Shown here: positions 8,025 through 17,360 of the stretch, in pieces
How the letters are laid out: each line of letters begins with the position of its first letter
Position numbering within the stretch: position 1 is the stretch's first letter
Assembly (NCBI RefSeq): GCF_021107415.1
Contig: NZ_JAIOSW010000273.1
Span: 1-23,791 of the forward strand
Direction of reading: 5' to 3'
Source of the DNA: Desulfobacula sp.
Lineage (GTDB): Bacteria; Desulfobacterota; Desulfobacteria; Desulfobacterales; Desulfobacteraceae
DNA: 23,791 nt
Translations under genes and position numbers: made by a program
The notes under the pieces: model-generated
Seen by the model: only the letters and a program-made list of their open reading frames with translations
What the model was told of the DNA's origin: nothing
The model's database searches: none

Positions 8025-9197
8025 ATGAGAATTGTATATACGGATAACAACGCCACAACAAAAGTTGCAGATGAAGTCATAGAAGAGATGCTTCCTTATT
8101 TTGGTGAGTTATATGGCAACCCCTCTTCCATGCATACCTTTGGCGATCAGGTTGACAAAAAAGTTAAACAGGCAAGACAGCGGGTGGCGGATTTTATCAA
8201 TGCTGATCCTGAAGAAATTATTTTTACCAGCTGCGGGACAGAAAGTGATAATTCAGCAATTTATTCAGCCATTAACGCCTTTCCTGAAAAAAAGCATATT
8301 ATTACTTCCAATGTAGAGCATCCTGCTGTTAATAACCTTTATCAGCATCTTCAAAAAACAAAAGGGTATGAGGTCACATTTATTCCAGTGGATAAAAAAG
8401 GACTTTTGGATCTGGATCTATTGTACAACAGCATGTCTGATAACACAGCCATTATTTCATTAATGTGGGCTAATAATGAAACAGGCGTTATGTTCCCCAT
8501 AGAAGAAATAGCGAAAATTGCCAATGAAAAGGGGATCCTGTTCCATACCGATGCGGTTCAGGCAGCCGGTAAAGTTCCCATTGATGTCAAAAAGGCGGGT
8601 GTGGACATGTTGTCTCTTTCCGGGCATAAAATTCATGCTCCCAAAGGGATTGGCGTGCTGTATGTGAAAAAGGGATTCAAGTTTGCGCCTTTCCTGATTG
8701 GCGGACACCAGGAGAAAGGACGACGCGGCGGTACGGAAAATACCGTATCCATAATCGGGCTTGGAAAGGCCTGTGAGTTAGCCAGGGAGAATCTGACCAT
8801 TATGAACACCGAAGTCAGGGAACTTCGGGATTATCTTCAAACCCGGCTCCTTGAGAAAATACCCGGGTCTTCGGTGAATGGAGATCTTGCGCTGCGACTT
8901 CCAAACACATTATCCATAGGGCTTGATGCGGTGGAAGGAGAATCCATACTGCTTATGTTGGACCGTGAGGGAATCTGCGCCTCTTCAGGATCTGCCTGTA
9001 CGTCAGGATCTCTGGAACCTTCCCATGTGCTCATGGCCATGAAAGTGCCCTTTAAATCAGCCCATGGTTCCATTCGATTTTCTTTGTCCCATTATAATAC
9101 AAAGGAAGAGATGGATATCATCATCACAGCACTAGTGCCTGTGATTCAAAAATTAAGAGATATGTCTCCCTTCTGGAAAGACGGGAAAATGGTATGA
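8025..9197 (+). CDS. nifS: Cysteine desulfurase NifS
   Basis: 390-residue class V PLP enzyme that converts L-cysteine to alanine and leaves a persulfide on its active-site cysteine for transfer to the scaffold. Visible motifs are YTDNNATTKV at the N-terminus, SNVEHPAV with His99 that stacks on PLP, NNETG at 151-154, HTDAVQA at 174-180, the PLP lysine Lys202 in SLSGHKIHAPKG, RRGGTEN at 233-239, and the catalytic Cys325 in ASSGSACTSGS. The length and the loop around Cys325 fit the NifS/IscS (group I) class. The start is ATG, 8 nt after nifU, with AGGA overlapping the nifU stop. The end overlaps the next gene by ATGA, so the desulfurase is translationally coupled to the HdrC-like protein. Confidence 0.95.
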   Translation: MRIVYTDNNATTKVADEVIEEMLPYFGELYGNPSSMHTFGDQVDKKVKQARQRVADFINADPEEIIFTSCGTESDNSAIYSAINAFPEKKHIITSNVEHPAVNNLYQHLQKTKGYEVTFIPVDKKGLLDLDLLYNSMSDNTAIISLMWANNETGVMFPIEEIAKIANEKGILFHTDAVQAAGKVPIDVKKAGVDMLSLSGHKIHAPKGIGVLYVKKGFKFAPFLIGGHQEKGRRGGTENTVSIIGLGKACELARENLTIMNTEVRELRDYLQTRLLEKIPGSSVNGDLALRLPNTLSIGLDAVEGESILLMLDREGICASSGSACTSGSLEPSHVLMAMKVPFKSAHGSIRFSLSHYNTKEEMDIIITALVPVIQKLRDMSPFWKDGKMV

Positions 9198-9736
9198 TAA
9201 ACCTTGGCAATAAACATCATGAGTTTGCCGATGAAATAAAGGCAAGCTCAGGGATCAATTTTAATACCTGCCTGCATTGCAAAACCTGTGCAAACGGCTG
9301 CCCTTTTTTAGAAGGTATGGATTATGCTCCTAATGCTGTTATCCGTCTGATTCAGTTAGGGCTTGAAGAAGCAGCTTTAAAATGTTCCACTATCTGGATT
9401 TGTGTGGGATGCAATATCTGCAGCAGCTATTGCCCCATGGCAATTGACGTACCGGCCGTAATGGATGGACTTCGTCATAAGGCTCTTGAAAAAGGGATCA
9501 AAATTGCAGAGCCTGATGTGTTAAATTTTCATACCGAAGTATTGAACACGGTAAAAAAATACGGCAGAACCCATAAACTTGAGATCATGATGCGATACAA
9601 GCTCAAGAAGATGGACCTTCTCAGCGATATGGGACTGGGGCTTAAAATGTTGAAAAAAAGAAAATTGGATTTAACACCATCAAAAGTTCAGGATAAAAAA
9701 GCCATTGAAAAAATCTTCAGGGAGAAACAAAAATAA
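9194..9736 (+). CDS. HdrC-like protein with two [4Fe-4S] clusters
   Basis: 180 residues resembling subunit C of heterodisulfide reductase. Two complete ferredoxin-type motifs are present: Cys26-x2-Cys29-x2-Cys32-x3-Cys36-Pro and Cys70-x2-Cys73-x2-Cys76-x3-Cys80-Pro. The HdrC-typical NAVIRLIQLG segment lies between them. The C-terminal third is helical and lysine-rich. HdrC passes electrons between HdrA and the HdrB catalytic subunit; no HdrA is present here. The ATG overlaps the nifS stop (ATGA), and the 3' end may overlap the HdrB-like gene. This close linkage with nifUS suggests a role in Fe-S or sulfur redox chemistry rather than in methanogen-type CoM-S-S-CoB reduction. Confidence 0.88.
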   Translation: MINLGNKHHEFADEIKASSGINFNTCLHCKTCANGCPFLEGMDYAPNAVIRLIQLGLEEAALKCSTIWICVGCNICSSYCPMAIDVPAVMDGLRHKALEKGIKIAEPDVLNFHTEVLNTVKKYGRTHKLEIMMRYKLKKMDLLSDMGLGLKMLKKRKLDLTPSKVQDKKAIEKIFREKQK

Positions 9737-10595
9737 CCGCCCGTCGGAAAGATTGAAATTTTCTTTCTTTCCGGGGTGCTCGCTTAAAGCATCAGGACAT
9801 GAGAACACCCTGTCTTTATTGAGGTTTTGCGATAGTGTGAATATCGAGCTTAAAGAGCTTGAAGACTGGAATTGCTGCGGGTCATCATCTGCCCACAGCA
9901 TAGACCATAATGTGGCAAAAAAACTTCCCATGCGAAATATTTCCCTGGCGCCAAAGGGAGTTCCGTTACTAATCGCCTGCCCAAGCTGTCTGATCCGCAT
10001 GAAGTCCATGTATTTAAAAATTAAAAAAGACAAAACCTTAAAGCAGGAATATGAAAATCTATGGGGAAAGCCCTTTGATGAAGACCTTGAGATTATCCAT
10101 TTTTTTGAAATTTTTAACAGAATCCGCCTGGAAGACTATATTGATCATCCCGAAGAAAAATTAAAAAAAATTAAAGTGGCCCCCTATTATGGCTGCATGC
10201 TCTCCATGCCGCCGGATTTAAGATTTGAAAAGAACTATTCCGGGATCATGGAAAAAACCCTTACAAAACTTGGGGCTGATATTATTCCCTTTGGGTATGA
10301 GAATATGTGCTGCGGCACATACCTGTCGGTTGCAAAACCTCAACTTGCCCAGAAAGTAGTAACCCAGATTATTTCAAAAGCAATGGAAGCTGGAGCAGAA
10401 TGTTTGGTAACCGCCTGTTCCATGTGTCACCTGAATCTTGAGATTCGATGCGCCCTTGAAAACCCCATTCCGGTTCTTCATTTTTCCGAGTTGCTTTCAA
10501 TGGCATTGGGTGCCGAAGATCAGAAAAAATGGTTCCCGCGGCATATCGTAGATCCTGTGCCTCTTCTAAAGAAAAGAGGGTTGTTAACGTCCTGA
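9705..10595 (+). CDS. HdrB-like protein with two CCG cysteine-rich domains
   Basis: Resembles heterodisulfide reductase subunit B, which binds two noncubane [4Fe-4S] clusters. Both CCG motifs are complete: Cys25...Cys57-Cys58...Cys92-x2-Cys95, and Cys164...Cys202-Cys203...Cys238-x2-Cys241 (counted from the TTG at 9705). No ATG suits the start. TTG at 9705 overlaps hdrC by 32 nt and adds a basic leader; TTG at 9753 would give MKFSFFPGC, which matches the usual HdrB beginning, but neither has a good ribosome binding site. Translation may depend on readthrough of ribosomes from hdrC. With the HdrC-like partner it should form a soluble HdrCB-type unit whose electron donor and disulfide substrate are unknown. 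Confidence 0.88.
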   Translation: MKKSSGRNKNNRPSERLKFSFFPGCSLKASGHENTLSLLRFCDSVNIELKELEDWNCCGSSSAHSIDHNVAKKLPMRNISLAPKGVPLLIACPSCLIRMKSMYLKIKKDKTLKQEYENLWGKPFDEDLEIIHFFEIFNRIRLEDYIDHPEEKLKKIKVAPYYGCMLSMPPDLRFEKNYSGIMEKTLTKLGADIIPFGYENMCCGTYLSVAKPQLAQKVVTQIISKAMEAGAECLVTACSMCHLNLEIRCALENPIPVLHFSELLSMALGAEDQKKWFPRHIVDPVPLLKKRGLLTS

Positions 10596-10780
10596 TAACC
10601 TCATACTCGTTGCTTTTTTTGGCCCTGCCTGGCCTGTTACGTTTTAAGATATGCAATAAAAATCAATAAGTATGTTGAAACATACCCATAGAATATACAA
10701 AAAATGGTTAAAAATGGGGTATATTTATCTAAAATTATTTAATATCCCTAACTTTTTAAAGGAATGGTTTAAAAACAACC

Positions 10781-10813
10781 TTGTCTTTTTAAACTATCAC
10801 GTTATAATGATAG
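10781..10813 (+). promoter_or_regulatory. Promoter with dyad over -10 box, upstream of ATPase gene
   Basis: TTGTCT (10781-10786), 16 nt, then a perfect TATAAT (10803-10808), about 50 nt before the TTG start of the ATPase gene. The dyad CTATCA-N8-TGATAG (10794-10799 and 10808-10813) encloses the -10 box, which would suit repression. The regulator is unknown. Confidence 0.55.
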
Positions 10814-10857
10814 AATATTTTTATAACCTGAAGGTCACACGTTAAAAGGAGACGGGT

Positions 10858-12168
10858 TTGAAAAGATTAATTGAAAAGAAACTCCTGGATTGGAAAAACT
10901 CAAAAAGAAGAAAACCGCTTATCTTAAGAGGTGCAAGGCAAATTGGTAAAACCTGGATAATTAAAAATTTTGGTGATAGATACTATAAAAATATAGTAAT
11001 AATTGATTTTGAAAAAGAAAGAGAATTGCACTCTTTTTTTGAGAAATCTCTTGATCCCGTAATTATAAAGCAATCAATCGAAATTATAAAAAAAACAAAA
11101 ATAATACCGGAAGAAACACTTCTCTTTTTTGATGAAATACAAAGTTGTCCGAGAGCAATAACCGCATTGAGATATTTTTATGAAGAAATGAATGAAATTC
11201 ATGTCATCGCTGCAGGGTCACTGTTGGAATTCGCCCTTTCAGAGATTTCTTTTCCAGTTGGACGGGTCCAATTTCTAAATATGTATCCAATGACATTTGC
11301 GGAATACCTTATGGCTTCAGAAAATGAAACAGCATTAGAAATTATAAATTCAGAACCAAAAAAATTACCTGAACAAATACATGATTCAATACTCCGCGAA
11401 CTGAGAACATATTTTTTCATAGGCGGAATGCCTGAAAGTATAAAAGTATTTATTGAAAGTGGTAGTATTTCTGATTCATTTTACGTTCATAAAGAGCTTA
11501 TCACTACATTTCAGGACGATTTCTCCAAATATGCGCCATACGCTGATAAACACTGTTTGGGTGACGTATTTAAAAACGTGGCAAAGAATATTGGCAATCA
11601 GATAAAATATACTCATCTTTCCGAATCATTTTCTTCTCCAACAATTAAAAAAGCTTTTGAAATTTTATTAAATACCAAAATAATAAAAAAGATACCTTCA
11701 TTAAGTAACATTACGCCCCCTTTTAATTTGAATGTTTCTTTAAAAAAATTTAAAACTCTGCTCTTAGATATTGGATTATGGCAGCATTTGAGTGGGATGT
11801 CGGATTATCTGGAACTAACGAAATCAGATCTCTCAAATATATACAGAGGCGCTTTAGCAGAACAATTTGTTGGACAGGAGTTAATTTGTGCAAATGATGG
11901 CGAAATTTGCTACTGGGCAAGAGATAAAAAAGGAAGTAGTGCAGAAATTGACTACCTTGTTACCATTGACGGGAAACCATATCCAATTGAGGTTAAAAGT
12001 GGAAAAGCCGGTTCTTTAAAAAGTATGCATATGATTCTGAAAAACTATCCTGATTGTCCTTCAGGTATAGTCTTTTCAACCCGACCTTTTGAAAAGTTAA
12101 AGGAACAAAAATTAATTTTTTTGCCGTTATACTATTCTGGTGGGATAAAAGGGGTCGCACCTTTTTAA
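10858..12168 (+). CDS. AAA_14/DUF4143 family ATPase
   Basis: 436 residues of the widespread ATPase family with an N-terminal AAA_14 domain and a C-terminal DUF4143 nuclease-like domain. The start is TTG behind AAAAGGAG. The Walker A motif GARQIGKT is at 25-32, Walker B LLFFDE at 88-93, an AAGS sensor at 118-121, and the family segment YPMTFAEYL near 143-151. The C-terminus (about 350-395) has the PD-(D/E)XK-like pattern SAEIDYLV, then PIEVKSGK. Base composition is clearly more AT-rich than its neighbours, with long A/T runs and AAA/ATA codons. The gene is monocistronic between two unrelated operons, which suggests horizontal acquisition. No antitoxin or adjacent partner is visible. The function of the family is not established. 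Confidence 0.88.
   Translation: MKRLIEKKLLDWKNSKRRKPLILRGARQIGKTWIIKNFGDRYYKNIVIIDFEKERELHSFFEKSLDPVIIKQSIEIIKKTKIIPEETLLFFDEIQSCPRAITALRYFYEEMNEIHVIAAGSLLEFALSEISFPVGRVQFLNMYPMTFAEYLMASENETALEIINSEPKKLPEQIHDSILRELRTYFFIGGMPESIKVFIESGSISDSFYVHKELITTFQDDFSKYAPYADKHCLGDVFKNVAKNIGNQIKYTHLSESFSSPTIKKAFEILLNTKIIKKIPSLSNITPPFNLNVSLKKFKTLLLDIGLWQHLSGMSDYLELTKSDLSNIYRGALAEQFVGQELICANDGEICYWARDKKGSSAEIDYLVTIDGKPYPIEVKSGKAGSLKSMHMILKNYPDCPSGIVFSTRPFEKLKEQKLIFLPLYYSGGIKGVAPF
12147..12166 (+). terminator. Weak terminator-like hairpin at end of ATPase gene
   Basis: AAAAGG (12147-12152) pairs with CCTTTT (12160-12165) around a 7-nt loop, overlapping the last codons. The T run is part of the stem, so it is only a weak candidate. 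Confidence 0.25.
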
Positions 12169-12242
12169 AAAATATTCCTCACAAAAATACTTTAAGATTA
12201 CCAATCGATAAGGCCTCGTTTGTTTTTGAATCATCCCTTTAT

Positions 12243-13169
12243 TCAGGATGTTTTAAACAGATCCGTGCTCAGGTATCGTTCTCCGGTATCCGGGATGATA
12301 AACACAATGGTTTTTCCCTTGTTTTCAGGCTTCAAGGCAATCGTCTTGGCCGCATGAAAGGCAGCACCCGATGAAATACCGCAAAGAATGCCTTCATCCC
12401 GGGCAAGATCCCTTGCCCCTTGAAGGGCCTCTTCGTTTCCAACTGAAATGATTTCATCGAGGATATCCACGTTCAGATTTTTCGGGATAAAACCGGCACC
12501 AATACCCTGAATTTTATGGGGACCCGGTTTCCCGCCGGAGATGACAGGTGAGGCAGCAGGCTCTACAGCCACAGATTTTATGGCAGGATTTTTTTCTTTC
12601 AATACTTCTGAAACCCCGGTAATAGTGCCGCCGGTCCCCACTCCTGCAACAAAGATATCAATCTTTCCATTTGTATCATCCCAGATTTCCAATGCAGTGG
12701 TTTTTCGATGGATTTCAGGGTTGGCAGGATTGGAAAACTGGTCGGGCATATAGGAATTAGGTGTTTCCTTAACAATTTTCTTTGCTTCTTCAATGGCGCC
12801 TTTCATGCCCTTAGACCCTTGGGTCAGGACGAGGGTGGCTCCGAGGTGTTTTAACAACTGCCGCCTTTCAATACTCATTGTTTCCGGCATGGTTAGAATT
12901 AATTTCAATCCTTTTACCCGGGCCACAAAGGCAAGGGCAATGCCGGTATTACCGCTGGTGGGTTCTACAATGGTGGAGTCAAGGTTGATTTTTCCTGTTT
13001 TAAGGGCCACCTCAATCATGGCAAGACCGATCCTGTCTTTTACACTTGAAGCCGGGTTAAAAAATTCAGGCTTTCCATATAAATCTGCTCCTGTTTTCAA
13101 GCTGGCCTTTTCAATATATATCAAAGGGGTATTGCCACATGTTTTTGTAATATCAGACTTGATACTCAT
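12243..13169 (-). CDS. cysK: Cysteine synthase A (O-acetylserine sulfhydrylase)
   Basis: 308-residue PLP enzyme that makes L-cysteine from O-acetylserine and sulfide. Motifs are GNTPLIYI at 12-19, the PLP lysine Lys44 in ASSVKDRIG, the substrate loop PTSGNTGIA near 69-77, the phosphate loop GTGGTITG near 173-180, and SSGAAFHA near the C-terminus. The start ATG has AAGGA nine nt upstream and lies 17 nt inside the end of cysE, so the two are translationally coupled. A sulfate reducer has ample sulfide, which makes this direct route natural. The coupling also fits the known CysE-CysK complex. The call is secure; CysK and CysM cannot be separated with full certainty, but the loop sequences favour CysK. 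Confidence 0.94.
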   Translation of the reverse strand: MSIKSDITKTCGNTPLIYIEKASLKTGADLYGKPEFFNPASSVKDRIGLAMIEVALKTGKINLDSTIVEPTSGNTGIALAFVARVKGLKLILTMPETMSIERRQLLKHLGATLVLTQGSKGMKGAIEEAKKIVKETPNSYMPDQFSNPANPEIHRKTTALEIWDDTNGKIDIFVAGVGTGGTITGVSEVLKEKNPAIKSVAVEPAASPVISGGKPGPHKIQGIGAGFIPKNLNVDILDEIISVGNEEALQGARDLARDEGILCGISSGAAFHAAKTIALKPENKGKTIVFIIPDTGERYLSTDLFKTS

Positions 13170-14139
13170 GGTTTAGTTCCTTCTGGCTTTCGTGGCGTTT
13201 ATAGATAAGGTGGGGGGATTCAATAAATACTTTGGTATCCGGCGGAACGGAACGGGTCAGCCAGACGTTGCCGCCCACAACAGCGCGGGCACCAATATTG
13301 GTGTCGCCTCCCAGAATGGTGGCACCGGAATATATGATGACATCATCTTCAATGGTGGGATGACGTTTGGACCCCCTGAGTTTTTCGCCGGCATTTGGGG
13401 GCAGTGACAGCGCACCAATGGTAACATTCTGATACACCCTGACATTATTGCCGATAACACTGGTTTCACCCACGACTATACCTGTTCCGTGATCAATGAC
13501 AAATCTTTTCCCTATTTTTGCACCCGGATGGATGTCAATCCCGGTCAGGCTGTGAGCGTGTTCCGTCATGATTCTTGGCAGTTGGGGAACACCTAGTTTG
13601 AATAGAATATTGGCAATCCTGTAAACTGTGATGGCGTATAGTCCGGGATATGAAAAAATAATTTCATCGTGACTTTTTGCAGCAGGGTCTCCATCCAGGG
13701 CACCTTTCACATCTTCAGCCAGAGATATGCGAAGATCCGGAATGGCCTGGATTACTTTCAGAGCAATTGTATTACCGGTTTTTTCACATTCAGAGCATGC
13801 CTGGCCATACCGCAGGCAGTCATGTCTCAGTACATGAATGATCTGTTCTGACAGGATATCATACAATAGTGAAACAGCTTGACCCATATTGTAGACAAGG
13901 TTTGCCCCGTCAATTTTTTCACTTGAAAAGTAGCCGGGGAAAAGAATTTCTCTGAATTTATCAATCATCTCCTTTACGGTTGTTGAAAAATGGATGGGTT
14001 CATCCCCGATATGGACAAAACACCTCTCATCTTCCATGGATGCCAGGATAGTATTGATGACCTGTGGTAATTTTTTGCGATACTCGGAAGCATTTTCTCT
14101 TTCGGTTCGGCAGACATTGTTTATAATAAAATCATCCAT
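13153..14139 (-). CDS. cysE: Serine O-acetyltransferase
   Basis: 328 residues; makes O-acetylserine from serine and acetyl-CoA, the committed step to cysteine. The N-terminal ~160 residues are a helical serine-acetyltransferase-type domain, longer than in E. coli CysE (273 residues in all), which fits the EpsC/SrpH-like form. The C-terminal half is a left-handed beta-helix of hexapeptide repeats: [12 protein letters not shown] at 199-210, [12 protein letters not shown] at 215-226 with catalytic His217, GSKRHPTI at 256-263, and [14 protein letters not shown] at 277-290. The chain ends in ...NHEYQV, so the terminal residue is Val rather than the Ile with which many CysE tails plug the CysK active site. 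The gene starts five nt after the XRE regulator gene, with an AAGGG/AGGAAA site. Confidence 0.92.
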   Translation of the reverse strand: MDDFIINNVCRTERENASEYRKKLPQVINTILASMEDERCFVHIGDEPIHFSTTVKEMIDKFREILFPGYFSSEKIDGANLVYNMGQAVSLLYDILSEQIIHVLRHDCLRYGQACSECEKTGNTIALKVIQAIPDLRISLAEDVKGALDGDPAAKSHDEIIFSYPGLYAITVYRIANILFKLGVPQLPRIMTEHAHSLTGIDIHPGAKIGKRFVIDHGTGIVVGETSVIGNNVRVYQNVTIGALSLPPNAGEKLRGSKRHPTIEDDVIIYSGATILGGDTNIGARAVVGGNVWLTRSVPPDTKVFIESPHLIYKRHESQKELNHEYQV

Positions 14140-14144
14140 TGCCC

Positions 14145-14540
14145 TTAATTTCCTTTTTCTATTCCAAAAAGATGTTTAAACACTTTGCATTTTTTGCACT
14201 CTTCCATTTTGTCTTCCCATGAAATATGGGCTTTGCCACTGCATTTGGTCCCATTAATAAACCAGCACAGATCACCGGATTTAAATTCCCATGCCGGACA
14301 GCTTTTAAGTAATTTATCCGGGCATTTCCGGATATCCCAGCATTTATCCGGAGGTGCGTCATTTCTCAGGAGTATTCGGGAAAGCAGGAAAAGCAATTGC
14401 CGCTCAACATGATGGGGGATTCTGCGCCAGCCTTGTTCATAACTGTGAATTGCCTTTATAGAAACGCCAAGAAGCTGTGCCAGCTCTTTTTGAGTCTTGT
14501 TCAGTCTTGCTCTGATGTCTTTGAATTTATTGCTTTTCAT
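14145..14540 (-). CDS. XRE-type regulator with seven-cysteine C-terminal domain
   Basis: 131 residues. The HTH spans about 9-38 (LNKTQKELAQLLGVSIKAIHSYEQ). The rest is a compact cysteine-rich domain with Cys67 (CWDIRKCP), Cys73, Cys81, Cys92 (LCWFINGTKC), Cys100, Cys115 and Cys118 (CKKC). This pattern (CW.I..CP, then CPAW, then CW...G..C, then C..C.VF) recurs in Desulfobacterota proteins and may bind a metal or an Fe-S cluster; that is inference. The gene is first in a tight operon with cysE and cysK (5-nt gap) behind a strong promoter with a palindrome in its spacer, so it is probably an autoregulated, redox- or sulfur-responsive controller of cysteine synthesis. Its ligand is unknown. Confidence 0.8.
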   Translation of the reverse strand: MKSNKFKDIRARLNKTQKELAQLLGVSIKAIHSYEQGWRRIPHHVERQLLFLLSRILLRNDAPPDKCWDIRKCPDKLLKSCPAWEFKSGDLCWFINGTKCSGKAHISWEDKMEECKKCKVFKHLFGIEKGN

Positions 14541-14594
14541 TAATTACACTTTTTTTAAGTTAAAGGATTATTCAGTGTCCTACTTATTTTTTTA

Positions 14595-14623
14595 AATATA
14601 TACCACATAGTGGGGGCTGTCAA
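14595..14623 (-). promoter_or_regulatory. Promoter of regulator-cysE-cysK operon with operator-like palindrome
   Basis: On the minus strand, a perfect TTGACA (14623-14618), a 17-nt spacer and TATATT (14600-14595) form a near-consensus sigma-70 promoter about 55 nt before the regulator's ATG. The spacer holds CCAC-ATA-GTGG (14603-14613), an 11-nt palindrome placed where a bound repressor would block polymerase. Confidence 0.65.
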
Positions 14624-14680
14624 TGGGGAAGCCAGATATTCAAAGGACAGGCGGGTATAAAAATAATTGATATGCGGTTC

Positions 14681-14715
14681 TTGACGTTATCTTTTTTTGC
14701 ATTACTTTATGTAAT
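14681..14715 (+). promoter_or_regulatory. Candidate clpB promoter region
   Basis: TTGACG at 14681-14686 is a good -35 box, but the expected -10 position (14703-14709, TACTTTA) is poor. A dyad ATTAC-N5-GTAAT (14701-14715) covers that area. There is no E. coli-type sigma-32 match. A regulator bound at the dyad is possible. Confidence 0.35.
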
Positions 14716-14744
14716 AAATAATAAAAAATAATGAAAGGTGGTTT

Positions 14745-17360
14745 ATGGAATTCGATAAATTAACGGTTAAATCCCAGGAACTGTTACAATCAGCCCATGA
14801 TATGGCTCAAAAATATGGCAACCAGGCCATTGAGCCAATCCATTTTTTAAAGGCCATGAGTGAGGATGATCAGGGGATTGTTCTGGCCATATTAAGAAAG
14901 ATCGGCGTTGAAATAGATGTTCTGAAAAAAGATATTCAACAAGCCATTGAAAAACTTGTCCAGGTATCTGGTGCAGGAAATATCTATCTCTCACGGGACG
15001 GCAAAAAGCTGTTGGATCAATCCTTTTCTGAAAGCCGGAAAATGAAAGATCAATATGTGAGCCTTGAGCATATCCTTCTATCTCTTAGCACAATGAAGGG
15101 AGACGTTTTTCAGGTCTTGCAGCAAAATGGTGTAACACGTGATGCCATTCTATCCGTGTTAAAGGATATCCGGGGGAACCAGAGTGTGACAGACCAGAAT
15201 CCTGAAGAAAAATATCAGGCCCTTGAAAAATTTGGACGGGATTTAACAAAGCTTGCCCGGGATGGAAAGCTTGATCCCGTTATCGGCAGGGATGAAGAAA
15301 TTCGCAGAATTGTACAGGTTTTGTCACGAAGACGGAAAAATAATCCGGTCCTCATCGGTGAACCCGGTGTCGGTAAAACAGCTATTGTAGAAGGTCTGGC
15401 CCAGAGAATTGTTGAAGGGGATGTGTCTGAAACTTTGAAAAACAGGCGGGTGATAGCCCTTGATATGGGTGCATTGCTTGCCGGGGCCAAGTTCCGGGGT
15501 GAGTTTGAAGAACGGCTCAAGGCCGTATTAAAAGAAGTGGAAGCAGCAGAAGGTGAAGTGGTTCTTTTTATTGATGAGCTTCATACTGTGGTTGGTGCAG
15601 GAGCAGCAGAGGGCTCTGTGGATGCCTCCAATATGCTCAAGCCTGCCCTTGCCAGGGGAACGCTTCGATGTGTCGGTGCCACCACACTCAATGAATACCG
15701 AAAATATATTGAAAAGGATGCTGCCCTTGAACGGCGGTTTCAGCAGGTTTTTGCAAAAGAGCCCACAGTGGAAGATACCATCTCTATTTTAAGAGGATTG
15801 AAAGAAAAATATGAGATCCACCATGGGATACGGATCAAGGATTCTGCCATCGTAGCCGCAGCCACCCTGTCCAACCGGTATATTGCAGACCGGTTTCTGC
15901 CGGACAAGGCAGTGGATCTGATGGATGAATGTGCTTCCCGGCTGAGGATAGAAATTGATTCCATGCCAAGGGCTATTGATGAGATTTTAAGAAAAATTAC
16001 CCAGGCCCAGATTGAACGGCAGGCCCTGATCAAGGAAAAAGACAAGGCATCCAAAGAGCGGCTTGAAAAACTTGAAATGGATATTGCGGTCATGAAAGAG
16101 GAAGTTGGACCGTTAAAACTTCATTGGGATAGTGAGAAGCAATTGATACAGGCCATAAGCAGTATAAGAGAGGCCATGGACAGCGCCCAGACCGAGGCCC
16201 ATATGGCAGAGCGTAATGGAGATCTTGAAAAGGTTGCCAAGATCAGATATGGCACCATGGAACAATTGCAAAAAGATTTTGGAGCCAGAAAACAAGCCTT
16301 GAATGAGCTTCAAAAGGACAAGAGAATGCTCAAAGAAGATGTGGAAGCGTCTGACGTGGCAGAGGTTGTTTCAGCCTGGACAGGAATTCCAGTGTCTAAA
16401 ATGCTCAAGGGTGACCAGGAAAAATTGATTCAAATGGAAGACGTAATTAAAAAAAGGGTGATAGGTCAGCAAAAAGCCATTGATGCTGTATCTAATGCGG
16501 TCAGACGTGCCAGATCAGGACTTTCACCGGAAGACCGCCCCATTGGCACCTTTATCTTCATGGGGCCCACAGGCGTTGGTAAGACTGAACTGGCTAAATC
16601 CCTTGCCGAATTTATTTTTGACAATGATGAGAATATGATCCGGGTGGATATGTCGGAATATATGGAAAGGCATTCTGTGGCCAGGCTCATTGGTGCCCCT
16701 CCGGGATATGTGGGGTATGATGAGGGAGGATTTTTAACAGAGGCAGTCAGAAGACGTCCTTACTCGGTGATCCTGTTTGATGAAATTGAGAAAGCCCATC
16801 AGGATGTGTTCAATGTTCTTCTGCAGGTTCTAGATGACGGCAGGATGACAGACGGCCATGGCAGAACTGTGGATTTTCGAAACACCATTATCATCATGAC
16901 ATCCAATGTGGGCTCCCGGTTTCTGCAGGAGGCAGGAACAAGTAAGGAGCTTGAGGATGCCGATATTCAGCAGGGTATCGCCAGCGCGCTAAAAGAGGCG
17001 TTCAGGCCGGAATTTTTAAACCGGATTGATGAAATTATCACCTTTCATGCTTTGACAATGGAGAATATAAAACAGATTGCCGGAATCCAGATTGAGAAAC
17101 TCAATCAGCGGCTGAAATCCCGCAACCTTTCGATCCATCTGGATGACAAAGCCATGGAGCACCTGGCAAAAAAGGGATATGATCCCATTTTTGGTGCACG
17201 CCCTTTAAAGCGGGTTATCCAGCAGGAGATTGAAAACCCCTTGTCCATGACTATTCTTAAAGGAGACTTCAGCCAGGATGAGACCATTGAGTTCAGGTTT
17301 GATGAAAATGAAAAAAATTTAACGATAAAAATCCGTGCAATCAGTAATCATCAAAATTGA
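14745..17360 (+). CDS. clpB: ATP-dependent disaggregase ClpB
   Basis: 871-residue Hsp100 chaperone that works with DnaK to pull apart protein aggregates in the cytoplasm. In order: Clp N-domain repeats (about 1-145); first AAA domain with Walker [10 protein letters not shown] near 205-213 and Walker B LFIDELH near 275; the coiled-coil M domain (about 410-525, rich in Glu/Lys heptads) that separates ClpB from ClpA/ClpC; second AAA domain with GPTGVGKTE near 606-614, GYVGYDEGG, Walker [11 protein letters not shown], and [16 protein letters not shown]; and the C-terminal D2-small domain with [10 protein letters not shown]. There is no ClpP-binding IGF loop that I can see. The ribosome binding site is GAAAGGTGG. 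The gene is monocistronic and its stop overlaps the convergent activator gene by 10 nt. Confidence 0.96.
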   Translation: MEFDKLTVKSQELLQSAHDMAQKYGNQAIEPIHFLKAMSEDDQGIVLAILRKIGVEIDVLKKDIQQAIEKLVQVSGAGNIYLSRDGKKLLDQSFSESRKMKDQYVSLEHILLSLSTMKGDVFQVLQQNGVTRDAILSVLKDIRGNQSVTDQNPEEKYQALEKFGRDLTKLARDGKLDPVIGRDEEIRRIVQVLSRRRKNNPVLIGEPGVGKTAIVEGLAQRIVEGDVSETLKNRRVIALDMGALLAGAKFRGEFEERLKAVLKEVEAAEGEVVLFIDELHTVVGAGAAEGSVDASNMLKPALARGTLRCVGATTLNEYRKYIEKDAALERRFQQVFAKEPTVEDTISILRGLKEKYEIHHGIRIKDSAIVAAATLSNRYIADRFLPDKAVDLMDECASRLRIEIDSMPRAIDEILRKITQAQIERQALIKEKDKASKERLEKLEMDIAVMKEEVGPLKLHWDSEKQLIQAISSIREAMDSAQTEAHMAERNGDLEKVAKIRYGTMEQLQKDFGARKQALNELQKDKRMLKEDVEASDVAEVVSAWTGIPVSKMLKGDQEKLIQMEDVIKKRVIGQQKAIDAVSNAVRRARSGLSPEDRPIGTFIFMGPTGVGKTELAKSLAEFIFDNDENMIRVDMSEYMERHSVARLIGAPPGYVGYDEGGFLTEAVRRRPYSVILFDEIEKAHQDVFNVLLQVLDDGRMTDGHGRTVDFRNTIIIMTSNVGSRFLQEAGTSKELEDADIQQGIASALKEAFRPEFLNRIDEIITFHALTMENIKQIAGIQIEKLNQRLKSRNLSIHLDDKAMEHLAKKGYDPIFGARPLKRVIQQEIENPLSMTILKGDFSQDETIEFRFDENEKNLTIKIRAISNHQN

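Noticed and set aside
10573..10620. Possible terminator after the HdrB-like gene (GAGGGTT...AACCTC then T run)
   Set aside because: The stem has a bulge, and the T run begins about ten nt after it; too weak to call.
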